From Kitasatospora sp. NBC_00240 (GTDB lineage: Bacteria > Actinomycetota > Actinomycetes > Streptomycetales > Streptomycetaceae), in NCBI RefSeq assembly GCF_026342405.1, contig NZ_JAPEMU010000001.1, positions 2,542,001 to 2,606,000 on the forward strand: a stretch of DNA of 64,000 bases. The letters run 5' to 3'. The notes under the pieces were generated by a model, which did not search any database, was not told the DNA's origin, and saw nothing but the letters and a program-made list of their open reading frames with translations. Numbering within the stretch: position 1 is the stretch's first letter; each line of letters opens with the position of its first letter. Positions 8,416 through 17,975 of this stretch are shown in pieces. Both the position numbers and the translations under genes were made by a program.

Positions 8416-11400
8416 GTGTCCGAGTCGTTCCTGCCACCGGTCCTCGTCAATCTCGGGGCGGATGTCGCCGAGTTCGCCACCGCGATGACGAGGTCCGTCG
8501 CTCAGCTGGAGGAGTTCGCGGCCGCGGCGCAGGAGACGTCCGCCGTCGTCGCCGAGTCCTTCGCGCGGATGTCGGCTGCGGCCCTGGAGATGTCCGCCGC
8601 CGTGGAGGAGGCGTCGACGGTCGCGAAGACCGGTCTGCGGCAGGTCGCCTCCGCGGCCCGGGCCCTCGACAAGGCCGTCCTGGGTATGAGCGAGACCATG
8701 CCCGCGGCCATGGGTGCGGTGTCCGGGTCCGCGGAGGAGATGGCAGCGTCGGCGGACGCGGCGTTCGTCTCCATCCGGGAATCCGCGCGTCTCGCGGCAG
8801 CCTCCGTGGCCGAGGTGGGCGCAGCGTCGACTGGCGCCGCAGCGGCGACGGCGGCGGCATCGACACGCAGTTCGGTCGCCGCGGCCGAGGCGGGCACGGC
8901 AGCGACCGCGACCGCCGCCGAGACCGAGGCGGCAATGGGACGGGTCGGGGCCACCGTCTCCGGCGCAACAGCCGGCGCCGCGGCGGCCCTTAAGAAGTAC
9001 ACCTTGGGGCTCGGGGCCGCGGCGTTCGGCGCCGTGGAGACCATTCACGCGGCGTCGGAGTTCCAGGGCGAGATGGTGCGGCTGCGGACGTCCGCAGGTG
9101 AGACGGGTGAGCTGCTCGGCGGGAAGCTGACCGGCAACCTGAAGCTGGTGTCCGAGGGCGTCCTGAAGATGGCCATCGACACGGGCACGTCGACGAAGGA
9201 ACTCTCCGAGGGCCTCTACAAGATCGAGTCGGCGGGGTTCCACGGCGCCGAGGGCCTGCGCCTGCTGGAGGTCGCGGCCGAAGGCGCCCGCGCGGAAGGC
9301 GCGAGCCTGGAGACCGTCTCCAACACCCTCGACAGCGCCATGAACTCGTTCGGGTTCGACGTCGACCACGTGTCCGGCGTCATGAACGCGATGGTCCAGA
9401 CGACCGCGCACGGCAAGGCCTCCATGGAGGAACTGTCCTCCGCGCTGCCCGTCGTCATGAGCAAGGCGTCCGCCGCCGGCGTCTCCCTGCAGGAGATGCT
9501 CGGCGCGATGGCGACCATGACCGCGCAGGGTGTGACCGCGCGTCAGGCCGCGCAGAACCTGCAGGCCGCGATCTCGCACCTGTCGGACCAGAAGGAACCC
9601 GCCCGGAAGGCGTTCGCATCCATCGGCCTCGACGGACAACAGCTCGCCAAGGATCTCGGCAAGAACGGCCTCACGGGCACGTTCGACATCGTCGCGGAGG
9701 CGATCGCCAAGCACACCAAGGACGGCATGGTCCTGGTCGAGACGATGAACCGCAGCAAGCAGGCCACGGAAGCCCTCAAGGTGATGATGGAGGGGATGGG
9801 CCCGGCTGCGAAGACCCTGTCGCAGGGTTTCCTCGACGGCGGTGTCAGCCTCGGCGATTTCAACAAGGCCGCCAATTCGATGCCCGGCCTGCAGGGCGAC
9901 CTTGCGAAGCAGTTCCTCGCCCTCGCCAAGAACTCCGAGGGCTTCAGCACGATGCTGAAGAACGGCTCCGGCCCCTCGCAGACGTTCATCGCCGAGATGT
10001 CGAAGATGATGGGCGGCTCCGCCGGCCTCAACACCTACCTCGAACTGTCCGGCGTCCACGCCCAGACCTTCGCGGACAACGTCGATGCGATCGGCAAGGC
10101 CGCAGAGGACAACTCGGCGCACGTCGAAGGCTTCTCCGAGGTCCAGAAGACCTTCGGCTTCCACATGTCGCAGCTCAAGGAGACCGCCGCGACCCTCGGC
10201 ATCGCCATCGGCACCATGCTGATCCCGTACGTGGAGAAGTTCCTCGGCTGGGTTCAGCGCGGAGCCACATGGGTGTCGTCCCACAAGACCGCAGTACAGG
10301 CCTTGGCCGCCGTCATTGGCGGGGTTCTCGTCGGATCCGTCATCGCCCTCGGCGTCGCCGTCGCGGCAGCCGCAGGCCCGGAGATCCTCATCGCCACCGC
10401 GGTCATCGCCCTGGCCGGGGCAGTCGTCTACGCCTACAAGCACTTCGAGACTTTCCACCGCATCGTCAACGCCGTCGGCTCCTACCTCGCCACCGTCTTC
10501 GTCAACACCTGGCACCTGATCGGCACCGTCGTCCATTGGTTCGCGACGACCGTCATGCCACTCGTCAAGGAAGCCATCCACGACGTCATCGACTGGTTCC
10601 AGGCACACAAGGAGGTGTTCCGCACCGCCTGGGAACAGGTACTGCACGCGGTCCACGCCGTCGTGAACTGGTTCAACGACAACGTCCTGAAGTGGATCCG
10701 GGAGCGGGTTGCCGAGTTCGTCGACTGGTGGGGCGAGCACTCCCACCAGATCCACCAGGTTTGGCAGTTCGTGTGGGACTACGTCAAGACGATCGTGCAG
10801 GTCTGGTGGGACGGCTACATGAAGCCCGTCCTGTCGATCATCCAAGGTGCCTGGACCGTGGCCTGGGGCATCATCAAGGACACCGTGAAGCTCGCCTGGG
10901 ACCTCATCTCGGGCGTCATCACCACCGGCATCCACTACGCCGAGAACGTCATCGGCCTCGTCCTCGACATCATCACCCTCAAGTGGGGCAAGGTCTGGGG
11001 CGACCTCAGGCACCTCGTCTCCCAAGCCTGGGACGACATCACCGGCTACCTCGGCCGCGTCGCAGGCGACTTCGGGAGCCTCCTGTACGACGCCGGAAAG
11101 AACCTGATCAACGGCCTCATCAAAGGCATCAAGTCCGCCGCCGGCGGCGTCAAGGACGCCATCGGGGACATCGCCGGCAGCGTCCGCAGCTACTGGCCTT
11201 TCTCCCCCGCCAAGGTCGGACCCCTGTCCGGCACCGGGTCCCTCGACATCGCCGGTCACAACATCGGCACGATGCTCGCCACCGGCATGCAACGCTCGGC
11301 GCCTCTCGTCACCCGGGCCTCCGGAGGCCTCGCTGCGGCCGCCGCCATCGGCATCGGCGGCGCCGCACTCGCCCCCGCCTTCGCGGGAGCAGCGCCGCTC

Positions 11401-11562
11401 GCAGCCGGGGGCCGGTACGCCGCCGGGCCGCCGGTCGTCGTCAACGTGACCGTTCAGGGCTCCGTCCTGTCGGAGCGCGACCTGCGGACCGTCCTGGAGC
11501 GGCAGATGTACGACCTGGGTGCTCACAACTCGCAGACATGGCAGCCCTACCGGCGCCAGTAA
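8416..11562 (+). CDS. phage tail tape measure protein
   Basis: A 1048-residue protein starting GTG 8416 after an AAGGGGG site. The first 200 residues are Ala/Glu-rich coiled coil; residues about 215-520 carry the TP901-type tape measure core (FQGEMVRLRTSAGETGELL, GVTARQAAQNLQAAI). Two hydrophobic segments follow at about 625-676 (VIGGVLVGSVIALGVAVAAA and ILIATAVIALAGAVVY). Next come Trp-rich helices repeating VWxxVK-like units, and an Ala/Gly-rich end. Tape measure proteins set tail length and enter the host membrane at infection. At about 1.5 angstrom per residue the tail would be roughly 150 nm, which is inference. Confidence 0.93.
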   Translation: MSESFLPPVLVNLGADVAEFATAMTRSVAQLEEFAAAAQETSAVVAESFARMSAAALEMSAAVEEASTVAKTGLRQVASAARALDKAVLGMSETMPAAMGAVSGSAEEMAASADAAFVSIRESARLAAASVAEVGAASTGAAAATAAASTRSSVAAAEAGTAATATAAETEAAMGRVGATVSGATAGAAAALKKYTLGLGAAAFGAVETIHAASEFQGEMVRLRTSAGETGELLGGKLTGNLKLVSEGVLKMAIDTGTSTKELSEGLYKIESAGFHGAEGLRLLEVAAEGARAEGASLETVSNTLDSAMNSFGFDVDHVSGVMNAMVQTTAHGKASMEELSSALPVVMSKASAAGVSLQEMLGAMATMTAQGVTARQAAQNLQAAISHLSDQKEPARKAFASIGLDGQQLAKDLGKNGLTGTFDIVAEAIAKHTKDGMVLVETMNRSKQATEALKVMMEGMGPAAKTLSQGFLDGGVSLGDFNKAANSMPGLQGDLAKQFLALAKNSEGFSTMLKNGSGPSQTFIAEMSKMMGGSAGLNTYLELSGVHAQTFADNVDAIGKAAEDNSAHVEGFSEVQKTFGFHMSQLKETAATLGIAIGTMLIPYVEKFLGWVQRGATWVSSHKTAVQALAAVIGGVLVGSVIALGVAVAAAAGPEILIATAVIALAGAVVYAYKHFETFHRIVNAVGSYLATVFVNTWHLIGTVVHWFATTVMPLVKEAIHDVIDWFQAHKEVFRTAWEQVLHAVHAVVNWFNDNVLKWIRERVAEFVDWWGEHSHQIHQVWQFVWDYVKTIVQVWWDGYMKPVLSIIQGAWTVAWGIIKDTVKLAWDLISGVITTGIHYAENVIGLVLDIITLKWGKVWGDLRHLVSQAWDDITGYLGRVAGDFGSLLYDAGKNLINGLIKGIKSAAGGVKDAIGDIAGSVRSYWPFSPAKVGPLSGTGSLDIAGHNIGTMLATGMQRSAPLVTRASGGLAAAAAIGIGGAALAPAFAGAAPLAAGGRYAAGPPVVVNVTVQGSVLSERDLRTVLERQMYDLGAHNSQTWQPYRRQ

Positions 11563-11575
11563 AGGGGGCAACGCC

Positions 11576-14431
11576 GTGGCCATCAACTCCAACTGGCCGT
11601 GGATGGAGCACGCCTGGGGCCCGCGGTGGAACGCCAACGCCGCGGCGATCCCCCTGGAGCAGTACGTCGACGTCGGCCCGAAAACCCGCCGCACGGTGGG
11701 CACCAATCGGGGCCGGCAGTACGAACTCGACCAAGTCCGGTCCGGTTCCATCGTCGCAGAGTGGGCCAACACCACCGGCGAGTTCGACGCGCTGAACACC
11801 GCCAGTCCCTGGTACGGGCACATGCAGCTCTGGCAGCCGTACCGCCTGCGCGCCCAGTGGCCGCCGACCGTCAACCTCCTCACGGCGGTGCAGGCCACAG
11901 GAGGTGACAGCGGCGGCTACTCCGCAGGCCTGATCCCCGGCGGCCAGAGCGGTATCGCCGTGTCGTCGGCGACGGACAGCACTGGCGGCAGCATCGTCGC
12001 CTCCGGCACCGCATTCCAAGGCGCCCGCGCGTTCCAGTTCGCCGTGCCCGCGGCAACCGCATCCGGCACCAGCGTCTGCGCGACGTCGCAGCCGGCCCTG
12101 CAGCCGGGCCAGCCCGCTTCCCTGCAACTGCGGGTCCGCGACATCACCCCGTCGACGAGCCTCACCGTGCAGGCGTACATGGCCTGGTACAACGCGTCGG
12201 GGACACTCATCAGCACCACCCTCGGCGGCACTTCGGTCCTCACCGGCAGCGCCACCGCGTCGTGGACACAGGTCACCGTGTCGCTCGCCGCAGTCCCGGT
12301 GAACACCGCGTCGTGCACGGTTGGCGTCCGTACCGCCGCCACCTCGCCGGGCTCCACCGTCAATGTCCAGGTCGACGCCTGGCAGCTGGAGCAGGCCGCC
12401 GCGCCGACCAGCTGGGTCGAACCCGGCACCTGGTACCCGATGTGGGCCGGCTTCGTGGACCGCTACCCCCAGTCGTGGGCCCTGTCCGGCACGTACGGCA
12501 CCGTCCTGCCGAACGGGTACGACGCTTTCAGCCTCCTCTCCCAGCGGCAGCTTCGCGACCCGCTGACAGAGGAGATCTACTCCCGCAGCCCTCGATTCGT
12601 CTACACCCTCGGCGACCCCCAAGACAGCAGCCTCTTCGCGGACGCGGCCGGCAACTGCGCGGCTGCCGTCGTATCCGTGTCGAAGTCCGGGGCGGGCACC
12701 CTCACCGCCGGGAACCAGGTCGCCGCCACCGACCCCGTCAACGGGATCTTCACCGGTGCGAGCAGCACCGTTGTCAGCGTCGCCAACCCCAACCCGGGCA
12801 CCGTGACCACCAGCGCAGCGACGTACATCTCCCTCGGCGCCGCCGGGATCGCCGGGCCCACCAGCACCGCCTGGACCCGCATGATCGCCTTCCGGAACAC
12901 CGCTGGCGCGCCACCCGCGGCGTTCACCGCACTCTGGTCGGGGTTCGGCGCCCACTACGTGCCGAGCCCCACCTCCTCCGGCACCTCCATACAGGTCATC
13001 CTCGACAGCTTCGGCGCGGTGCGCGTCAACGTCCAGGACTCCTCCGGTAACGGCGGCATCTTCACCTCCACCAGCACGACCCTCAGCGACGGCAACTGGC
13101 ATCTGGTGATCTTCGGCCAGAGCTCGACCGCGTCCACCCTGTTCCTCAACGTCGACGGCGTCGACCAGCGATCTACGTCTTTCTTCGCCAACCTTCCCAG
13201 CCCCCTCCTCAACGACAATCTGGGCGCGTGGCTCGACCCGCAACTCGGCGACGCCACCATCTACAACCTCCAGGGCGACATCGCGTTCGCCACCGAATGG
13301 CCGAGCCTGCTCTCCGCCGCCGACTGCACGGCCGTGTACTCGGCGTGGCGCTCGGCGTTCGCAGGGGAGTCCACCAGTGCCCGCTACCAGCGGATCCTCG
13401 GCTGGGCCGGGTACACCGGCCCGACCAGCATCCAGGCCGGGCAGACGACGTCCATGGGGTCTGCGGCGAACGTCGGCGGGCAGGACGCCCTGACGGCACT
13501 CCAGGCGGTCGTGGACACAGAGAACGGCGCCCACTACGTCGACCGGGCCGGAGTCATCACCTTCAAGTCCCGCGGGACCCGCTACAACGCCCTGACACCG
13601 GTCTACACGTTCGGGGAGAACACCGCGGGCGGGGAGATCCCGTACGAGGGCCTGGCCCTGGACTGGGACGGCACCCACATCGCCAACCAGGTCACGGTCA
13701 CCCAGCAGAGCACGGGGCAAGCCTTCTCCGCCCAGGACATCGCGTCGGTCACGCGGTCGTTCCCGCGGAAGCTGTCTCGCACCATCAACACCAGCTCCGC
13801 GCAGGAATGCCAGGACGCCGCGAACTACTTGATCTCCCGGTACAAGGCGCCCGCCATGCGGGTCGCCAGCCTCACCCTGCACCCCAGCGCCAACCCGACC
13901 CTGCTGTGGCCCGTCTGCCTGGCCCTGGAACTCGGCACCCGCATCCGGGTCGTGCGCCGGCCACCCGCCCCGGCGAGCAGCATCACCCTCGACTGCTTCG
14001 TCGAGTCCCTCGCCTGGACCCTGTCCGACGACAACGAGGCCGTCCTCAACATCCAGTGCTCACCGGTCGATCTCACCCCGTACGGGCTGTTCGCGTCGTT
14101 CCGCACCACGCTCAACGGCAGTCCCGCGTCTGGTGTCACCACGCTCACCATCAACACGGGCAGCGACAACACCAACCCGGCCGCCGCCCAGATCGGCGTC
14201 AACCAGCAACTGATCATCGGCTTGGGCACCGCCAACGTCGAGACCGTCACCGTCAAATCGGTGTCCTCCACGACCGCCGGGTGGACCACGGCCGTCCTCA
14301 CCCTCACCACGGCGACCACCAAGTCGCACACCAACGGCGACGTCATCTGCGAACCGTTGCCCGCCGGTGTCACCGACCCGACGACCTGGAACAACTCCGC
14401 CAAGTTCGACTCCGTCGACTTCGCCTACTAG
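11576..14431 (+). CDS. phage minor tail protein with carbohydrate-binding-like and LamG-like domains
   Basis: A 951-residue protein; GTG 11576 is preferred because AAAGGGGG precedes it and it lies after the tape measure stop. The N-terminal about 100 residues are tail-docking-like (NWPWMEHAWGPRWN). Residues about 100-281 resemble a CBM_4_9-type beta domain ending QLEQAAAPTSWVEPG. Residues about 430-580 look like a LamG/concanavalin fold (GNWHLVIFGQ, LFLNVDGVD, AFATEWPSLLS). The C-terminal part (TINTSSAQECQDAANYLISR) is typical of actinophage tail proteins that bind the baseplate. Together this suggests a tip protein that recognises host surface sugar; binding itself is inference. Confidence 0.75.
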   Translation: MAINSNWPWMEHAWGPRWNANAAAIPLEQYVDVGPKTRRTVGTNRGRQYELDQVRSGSIVAEWANTTGEFDALNTASPWYGHMQLWQPYRLRAQWPPTVNLLTAVQATGGDSGGYSAGLIPGGQSGIAVSSATDSTGGSIVASGTAFQGARAFQFAVPAATASGTSVCATSQPALQPGQPASLQLRVRDITPSTSLTVQAYMAWYNASGTLISTTLGGTSVLTGSATASWTQVTVSLAAVPVNTASCTVGVRTAATSPGSTVNVQVDAWQLEQAAAPTSWVEPGTWYPMWAGFVDRYPQSWALSGTYGTVLPNGYDAFSLLSQRQLRDPLTEEIYSRSPRFVYTLGDPQDSSLFADAAGNCAAAVVSVSKSGAGTLTAGNQVAATDPVNGIFTGASSTVVSVANPNPGTVTTSAATYISLGAAGIAGPTSTAWTRMIAFRNTAGAPPAAFTALWSGFGAHYVPSPTSSGTSIQVILDSFGAVRVNVQDSSGNGGIFTSTSTTLSDGNWHLVIFGQSSTASTLFLNVDGVDQRSTSFFANLPSPLLNDNLGAWLDPQLGDATIYNLQGDIAFATEWPSLLSAADCTAVYSAWRSAFAGESTSARYQRILGWAGYTGPTSIQAGQTTSMGSAANVGGQDALTALQAVVDTENGAHYVDRAGVITFKSRGTRYNALTPVYTFGENTAGGEIPYEGLALDWDGTHIANQVTVTQQSTGQAFSAQDIASVTRSFPRKLSRTINTSSAQECQDAANYLISRYKAPAMRVASLTLHPSANPTLLWPVCLALELGTRIRVVRRPPAPASSITLDCFVESLAWTLSDDNEAVLNIQCSPVDLTPYGLFASFRTTLNGSPASGVTTLTINTGSDNTNPAAAQIGVNQQLIIGLGTANVETVTVKSVSSTTAGWTTAVLTLTTATTKSHTNGDVICEPLPAGVTDPTTWNNSAKFDSVDFAY

Positions 14432-14440
14432 GAGCCGAGC

Positions 14441-14971
14441 ATGGTGAACCTCCCGGTCCCCACCTGGGCCAGCAACATCCCCGGCAACCTGCTCACCTCC
14501 GCGATGTGGAACTCCAACATCTACAACAACGGGACGTTCCTCACCAACCCGCCCATCGTGCAAATCACCCAGTCCTCGGCGCAGGCCCTCGCCCACGCCA
14601 CCCTGACCGCCATCGGCTTCGACACCACCCTCTTCGACACGTACGGCGGCCACAGCAATGTGACGAACAACCCCCGCTACACGCCGACGGCGCCGGGCCT
14701 GTACCTGGTCCTCGCCGCAGTGAGCTTCGCGTCCAACACCACGGGCGGACGCGACGTGGAGATCCGCAAGAACGCCGTGACCGTCAACGTCGGACAAGGA
14801 GCAGGCCAAGGATCCGCCGGTGCCATCAACACGACCATCGACGCGTGGGCGTTCATCCAGTGCAACGGCACCACTGACTACATCGACGTCGTCGCCTACC
14901 AGTCCTCCGGGGTGTCCCTCAACACCGTGCCGTCCCAGACCGGCATGGGCTGCCTCTTCATCCACGCCTAG
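14441..14971 (+). CDS. phage tail fibre-type protein with C1q/TNF-like domain
   Basis: A 176-residue protein with an AGGAG site 9 bp after the tail gene. The N-terminus (WASNIPGNLLTSAMWNSNIY) is a standard attachment segment of actinophage tail proteins. Residues about 65-176 form a C1q/TNF-like jelly roll, shown by YTPTAPGLYLVLAAVSF, then strands with REIRKN-like and YIDVVAYQSSG elements. Such domains form trimers at fibre ends and bind the host. The domain call is from pattern; trimerisation is inferred from the family. Confidence 0.7.
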   Translation: MVNLPVPTWASNIPGNLLTSAMWNSNIYNNGTFLTNPPIVQITQSSAQALAHATLTAIGFDTTLFDTYGGHSNVTNNPRYTPTAPGLYLVLAAVSFASNTTGGRDVEIRKNAVTVNVGQGAGQGSAGAINTTIDAWAFIQCNGTTDYIDVVAYQSSGVSLNTVPSQTGMGCLFIHA

Positions 14972-14983
14972 GAGAGCCACACC

Positions 14984-15385
14984 GTGACCGACCGAACATG
15001 CTGGCTTACCGGTTGCCTCGGCGCACCGGCCGTCCAATGGAGCCGGCGACCGTCCGAAGCCGAACTCGCCAACATCGTCGCCGCCGAGCAGGTCCGCCGC
15101 GATGAGATCATCGCCGCCGCCGACCCTGAGCAGCCGGCCCCCCAGTTCGATCCGCTCCCCACCGCGGCAGACATCCACGTCGCCGTCCACGCCTGCTCCG
15201 AGCACCCCATCAGCATGGACCTCGCGACACTCACGCACGCGGCGACCTGCACCACCCCGCTGCTGGGGAAGCTGCCCTCCTGCGGGTGCACGCCGGAGAA
15301 CGCGGCGCCGCCCACTCCCCCGCCCGCCACGGTGACGCTGCCCACCGGCTGGGTCATCGCATCCCCGGAGGAACCGGCACCATGA
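14984..15385 (+). CDS. small Cys/His-containing phage protein, function unknown
   Basis: A 133-residue protein from GTG 14984 with a TAGGAGAG site. It contains scattered Cys and His residues ([34 protein letters not shown]) that could bind metal. Its C-terminus is Pro-rich. The stop overlaps the next gene's ATG as ATGA, so it is translated with the downstream papain-like protease. No family was recognised; its place between fibre and lysis genes does not determine a role. Confidence 0.6.
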   Translation: MTDRTCWLTGCLGAPAVQWSRRPSEAELANIVAAEQVRRDEIIAAADPEQPAPQFDPLPTAADIHVAVHACSEHPISMDLATLTHAATCTTPLLGKLPSCGCTPENAAPPTPPPATVTLPTGWVIASPEEPAP

Positions 15386-16197
15386 ACCGTCCCTTCGGCA
15401 GGCATGTCGAGCACGACCCGCGCTCTCTGCGGCACGCACACGGTGTCCTCCCGAAGTCGGCGCTGCGGAGCGTCAACTGGGAGCGCCGGGCGCCGATTCT
15501 GGACCAGGGGGAGATCGGCTCCTGCACCGGCAATGCCGCTACCGGCCTGCTCGCCACGGACAGCGCGGGCCGGCAGGCGACCACCAGTGTCACCATCGGC
15601 GCGGCTGGCGCCGCCGCCTCCCGCGGCCTCTTCGCGGCGGGAGAGCACACCCTCAACGAGGCGTTCGCCGTGCACCTGTACTCCCTCGCCACCGTGCTGG
15701 ACGACATCCCCGGCAGCTACCCGCCTACCGACACCGGCTCCTCCGGCCTCGGCGCCGCCAAGGCCCTCAAGACCCTCGGTCTCGCCACCGGCTACACCCA
15801 CGCCTTCTCCATCGCGGCCGTCGCCTCGGCCCTGCAGGCCGGCCCGGTGCTGCTCGGCATCCCCTGGCTGCAGTCAATGTTCGAGCCGGCGGCGGACGGC
15901 CGGATCGTCGTCTACAAGACCTCGAAGGTCGCCGGCGGCCACGAGCTGGAGATTACTGGCTGGGACGCGGGCACCGACCGGTACTGGCTCACGAACTCGT
16001 GGGGCGACAGCTGGGGGCAGAGCGGCCGGGGCTACCTGGCGGCCGCGGATCTCGCATGGCTCCTCTCTCAGCAGGGTGACGTCACCGTGCCGGTGCTCAG
16101 TACGGCGCCCGTACCGGTACCCGCCCCCACGCCGGCCGATCCGGACGCCGCCCTCGCGGCTGCCGCGCGGCAGTGGCTGTCCGACAAGCACCTCTAG
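15382..16197 (+). CDS. papain-like (C1 family) cysteine protease encoded by phage
   Basis: A 271-residue protein with the full papain catalytic pattern: Q42 and C48 in [16 protein letters not shown]187 in [10 protein letters not shown] and N205 in [16 protein letters not shown]. There is no signal peptide and no propeptide; it starts near the mature enzyme and ends with a Pro-rich linker and a short helix. It overlaps the upstream gene by ATGA and sits just before the amidase endolysin. A peptidase in this place could process virion proteins, cut host surface protein or help lysis; the sequence does not decide. The family call is strong because all four active-site elements are present. Confidence 0.85.
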   Translation: MNRPFGRHVEHDPRSLRHAHGVLPKSALRSVNWERRAPILDQGEIGSCTGNAATGLLATDSAGRQATTSVTIGAAGAAASRGLFAAGEHTLNEAFAVHLYSLATVLDDIPGSYPPTDTGSSGLGAAKALKTLGLATGYTHAFSIAAVASALQAGPVLLGIPWLQSMFEPAADGRIVVYKTSKVAGGHELEITGWDAGTDRYWLTNSWGDSWGQSGRGYLAAADLAWLLSQQGDVTVPVLSTAPVPVPAPTPADPDAALAAAARQWLSDKHL

Positions 16198-16207
16198 GAG
16201 GCACCTC

Positions 16208-16834
16208 ATGGCCTGGTACCCCGGCGCTGAGCGCATGGAGCTTCAACCCGAGTCCGACGCGCAGCCGGCGATCATCCCGACCCAGTTGCTCATGCACAGC
16301 ATCGCTGCGCCGTGGACGCCGCAGCGGATCTTCGAGTACTGGCGGGACTCGACGAACCTGGAGAGCCACTTCGGCCTCGGGTTCGACGGCGCGATGGGGC
16401 AGTACGTCGGCACGCAGACCCGCGCGGACGCCAACATGTACGCCAACCGCCGGCCGGACGGCACCGGCGCGATCTCCTGCGAGTCCGCGTCGAACCTGCA
16501 GCACACCGACCCGTGGACCCCGGAGCAGGTCGAGGCGCTGATCCGGCTCGGCGTCTGGGTCCACCAGCAGCACGGCATCCCGCTGCGGATCTGCCGGACC
16601 TGGGACGACCCCGGATACGGCGTCCACCGCATGTTCCCGCAGTGGTCGGACGGCGGCACGGCCTGCCCGGGCGACCTCCGCACCGCGCAGTTCCACGACG
16701 TCGTGTTCCCGGGCATCGTCGCCCGGGCGTCTGGTGCCCCGCCGCAGCCGAACGTCCCGCCGGTTCAGCCGACCACTCCCACCCCTGCGCCCCGCCGCCG
16801 GCGGCCGCGCGCCTACCTCGCGATCGGAGCCTGA
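16208..16834 (+). CDS. endolysin: N-acetylmuramoyl-L-alanine amidase (Amidase_2/PGRP type)
   Basis: A 208-residue protein with a TAGGAGG site before ATG. The zinc ligands of the amidase_2/PGRP fold are visible as H30 (LLMHSI), H140 (GYGVHRMF) and C153 (GGTACPGDL). The sequence between them, GTGAISCESASN...WTPEQVEALIRL, is typical of actinophage and actinomycete amidases. It would cut the bond between muramic acid and the stem peptide at lysis. The C-terminus is a Pro-rich stretch with an Arg cluster (RRRRPR) instead of a separate wall-binding domain. Holin-type membrane genes follow. Confidence 0.85.
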   Translation: MAWYPGAERMELQPESDAQPAIIPTQLLMHSIAAPWTPQRIFEYWRDSTNLESHFGLGFDGAMGQYVGTQTRADANMYANRRPDGTGAISCESASNLQHTDPWTPEQVEALIRLGVWVHQQHGIPLRICRTWDDPGYGVHRMFPQWSDGGTACPGDLRTAQFHDVVFPGIVARASGAPPQPNVPPVQPTTPTPAPRRRRPRAYLAIGA

Positions 16835-16836
16835 CC

Positions 16837-17088
16837 ATGAGCACCCCCACTACCCCGCCGCCTGCACCGACCTTCACCAAGCCGGCCGGTGTGATCCTCG
16901 TCAAGGGCCAGCCTGACCAGGCCGGCGGCAACGCCGTCTTCGGCATCTGGCCGACCGGCTTCATCCGGCAGATCACCGGCGCCGAGTGGAACCTCTGGGG
17001 CCGCCCCGAGTTCGACTACACCATCCCCCCGGGCGACGACGCCCAGTACAACCAGCTCGCCGCCTACGACCGCGCCCTGCGCGCCTGA
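16837..17088 (+). CDS. small phage protein near lysis genes, function unknown
   Basis: An 83-residue protein starting 2 bp after the endolysin stop. It has a Pro-rich start followed by a short folded part (NAVFGIWPTGFIRQITGAEWNLWGRPEF). Similar short proteins with the G-WPTGF-R-I motif occur beside actinophage endolysins. No membrane segment is present, so it is not itself a holin. Function is unknown. Confidence 0.6.
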   Translation: MSTPTTPPPAPTFTKPAGVILVKGQPDQAGGNAVFGIWPTGFIRQITGAEWNLWGRPEFDYTIPPGDDAQYNQLAAYDRALRA

Positions 17089-17103
17089 GAAGGGAACCAC
17101 GTC

Positions 17104-17487
17104 ATGCCCAAGATCTTCGGCAGAGAGCCCGCCCTGCTCCTCGCGCTGGTCGCCGCCGTCGTCAACGGCCTGCCGGGCCTCGGCGTCGACCTGACCAGCG
17201 GCGAGCAGGCCGCACTCAACACGGCCGCTGCGACGGTCGTCGCCATCGCCATCGCGGTCATCGTCCACGACGGGCTGGGCGCGGCGATCCTCGGCCTGAT
17301 CCAGGCCCTCGGCTCGCTGGTGATCGGCTTCGGCTTCCACTGGAACACCGAGCAGCAGGCCGCGGTCATGCTGATCGCCACGGCTGCCGTCGCGGTCTGG
17401 ACCCGTACCCAGGTGACGGCGCCAGTGCCGGCCAAGGCCCCGCTCCCGCCCCTGACCGCGGTGTCCGGCGACGCCTACGGTGGATGA
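17104..17487 (+). CDS. holin-like membrane protein
   Basis: A 127-residue protein with three hydrophobic segments, at about residues 9-28 (ALLLALVAAVVNGLPGLGV), 40-55 (AATVVAIAIAVIVHDGL) and 60-100 (a longer hydrophobic stretch with a polar break). AGAAGGGA precedes ATG. The pattern NGLPGLGVDLTSGEQAAL is common in actinophage holins, which form the hole that lets endolysin reach the wall. It overlaps the following membrane gene by 8 bp. Holin is the likeliest role given the place after the amidase. Confidence 0.7.
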   Translation: MPKIFGREPALLLALVAAVVNGLPGLGVDLTSGEQAALNTAAATVVAIAIAVIVHDGLGAAILGLIQALGSLVIGFGFHWNTEQQAAVMLIATAAVAVWTRTQVTAPVPAKAPLPPLTAVSGDAYGG

Positions 17488-17794
17488 GCTGGCAGGCCTC
17501 GGCATGATCCAAGGCGGGGCGGTCGGGGTCGTCACCCTGATAGTCCTGCTCATCCTCACCGGCCGTCTGGTGCCGCGCCGGACGTACGAGGACATGCGCG
17601 AGGAACGGGACACCTGGCGGGCCGCCCACCAGGTGTCCGAGGAGGCCCGGCACGTGGCCCAGGATCAGAACGGCGAGCTGCTCGAGGTCGCGCGGGTCGC
17701 GGTCCCCCTGCTGAGGGCGCTGCCGAACCCTCAGCCCCCGGCCGAGGGGGTGCAGCATGCTCCGGTGGATCAGGGCCTGGCGTCGCAGGCGTAG
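17480..17794 (+). CDS. second small membrane protein of the lysis cluster
   Basis: A 104-residue protein from GTG 17480, overlapping the upstream holin-like gene. One transmembrane segment (GAVGVVTLIVLLILTGRLVP) is followed by a charged coiled-coil-like helix, TYEDMREERDTWRAAHQVSEEA. This single-pass plus coiled-coil shape is common next to actinophage holins and is often described as a second holin or an accessory lysis protein. The function is inferred from place and shape. Confidence 0.65.
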   Translation: MDELAGLGMIQGGAVGVVTLIVLLILTGRLVPRRTYEDMREERDTWRAAHQVSEEARHVAQDQNGELLEVARVAVPLLRALPNPQPPAEGVQHAPVDQGLASQA

Positions 17795-17975
17795 GGGCGA
17801 GCCGACACGGGGGCAGCAGGCCGCTTCCAGCGCACTGCATCTCGCGGAGTGCGCGCGGGATGCGGCGCACGAGCAGGCTCCGTTGGTGTCGGAGGCGGCC
17901 CGGGTGCTGAGGGAGGCCCGGCGCGAGAACCACTTCGCGGAGCGCATCCGGCTCACGCTGGAGGGAGGCCGTTGA
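17757..17975 (+). CDS. small basic helical phage protein, function unknown
   Basis: A 72-residue protein overlapping the previous gene by 38 bp, with GAGGGGG upstream. It starts with a very basic segment (WRRRRRGEP) and continues as an amphipathic helix (ARDAAHEQAPLVSEAARVLREA ending ENHFAERIRLTLEGG). Proteins of this type occur in actinophage lysis regions but have no known role. The stop overlaps the next ATG by one base. Confidence 0.6.
   Translation: MLRWIRAWRRRRRGEPTRGQQAASSALHLAECARDAAHEQAPLVSEAARVLREARRENHFAERIRLTLEGGR

Noticed and set aside
7471..11898. Very long minus-strand open frame opposite the tape measure gene
   Set aside because: High GC leaves stops rare on the opposite strand. 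The translation is rich in Arg, Gly and His with no domain, while the plus-strand tape measure protein is clear.
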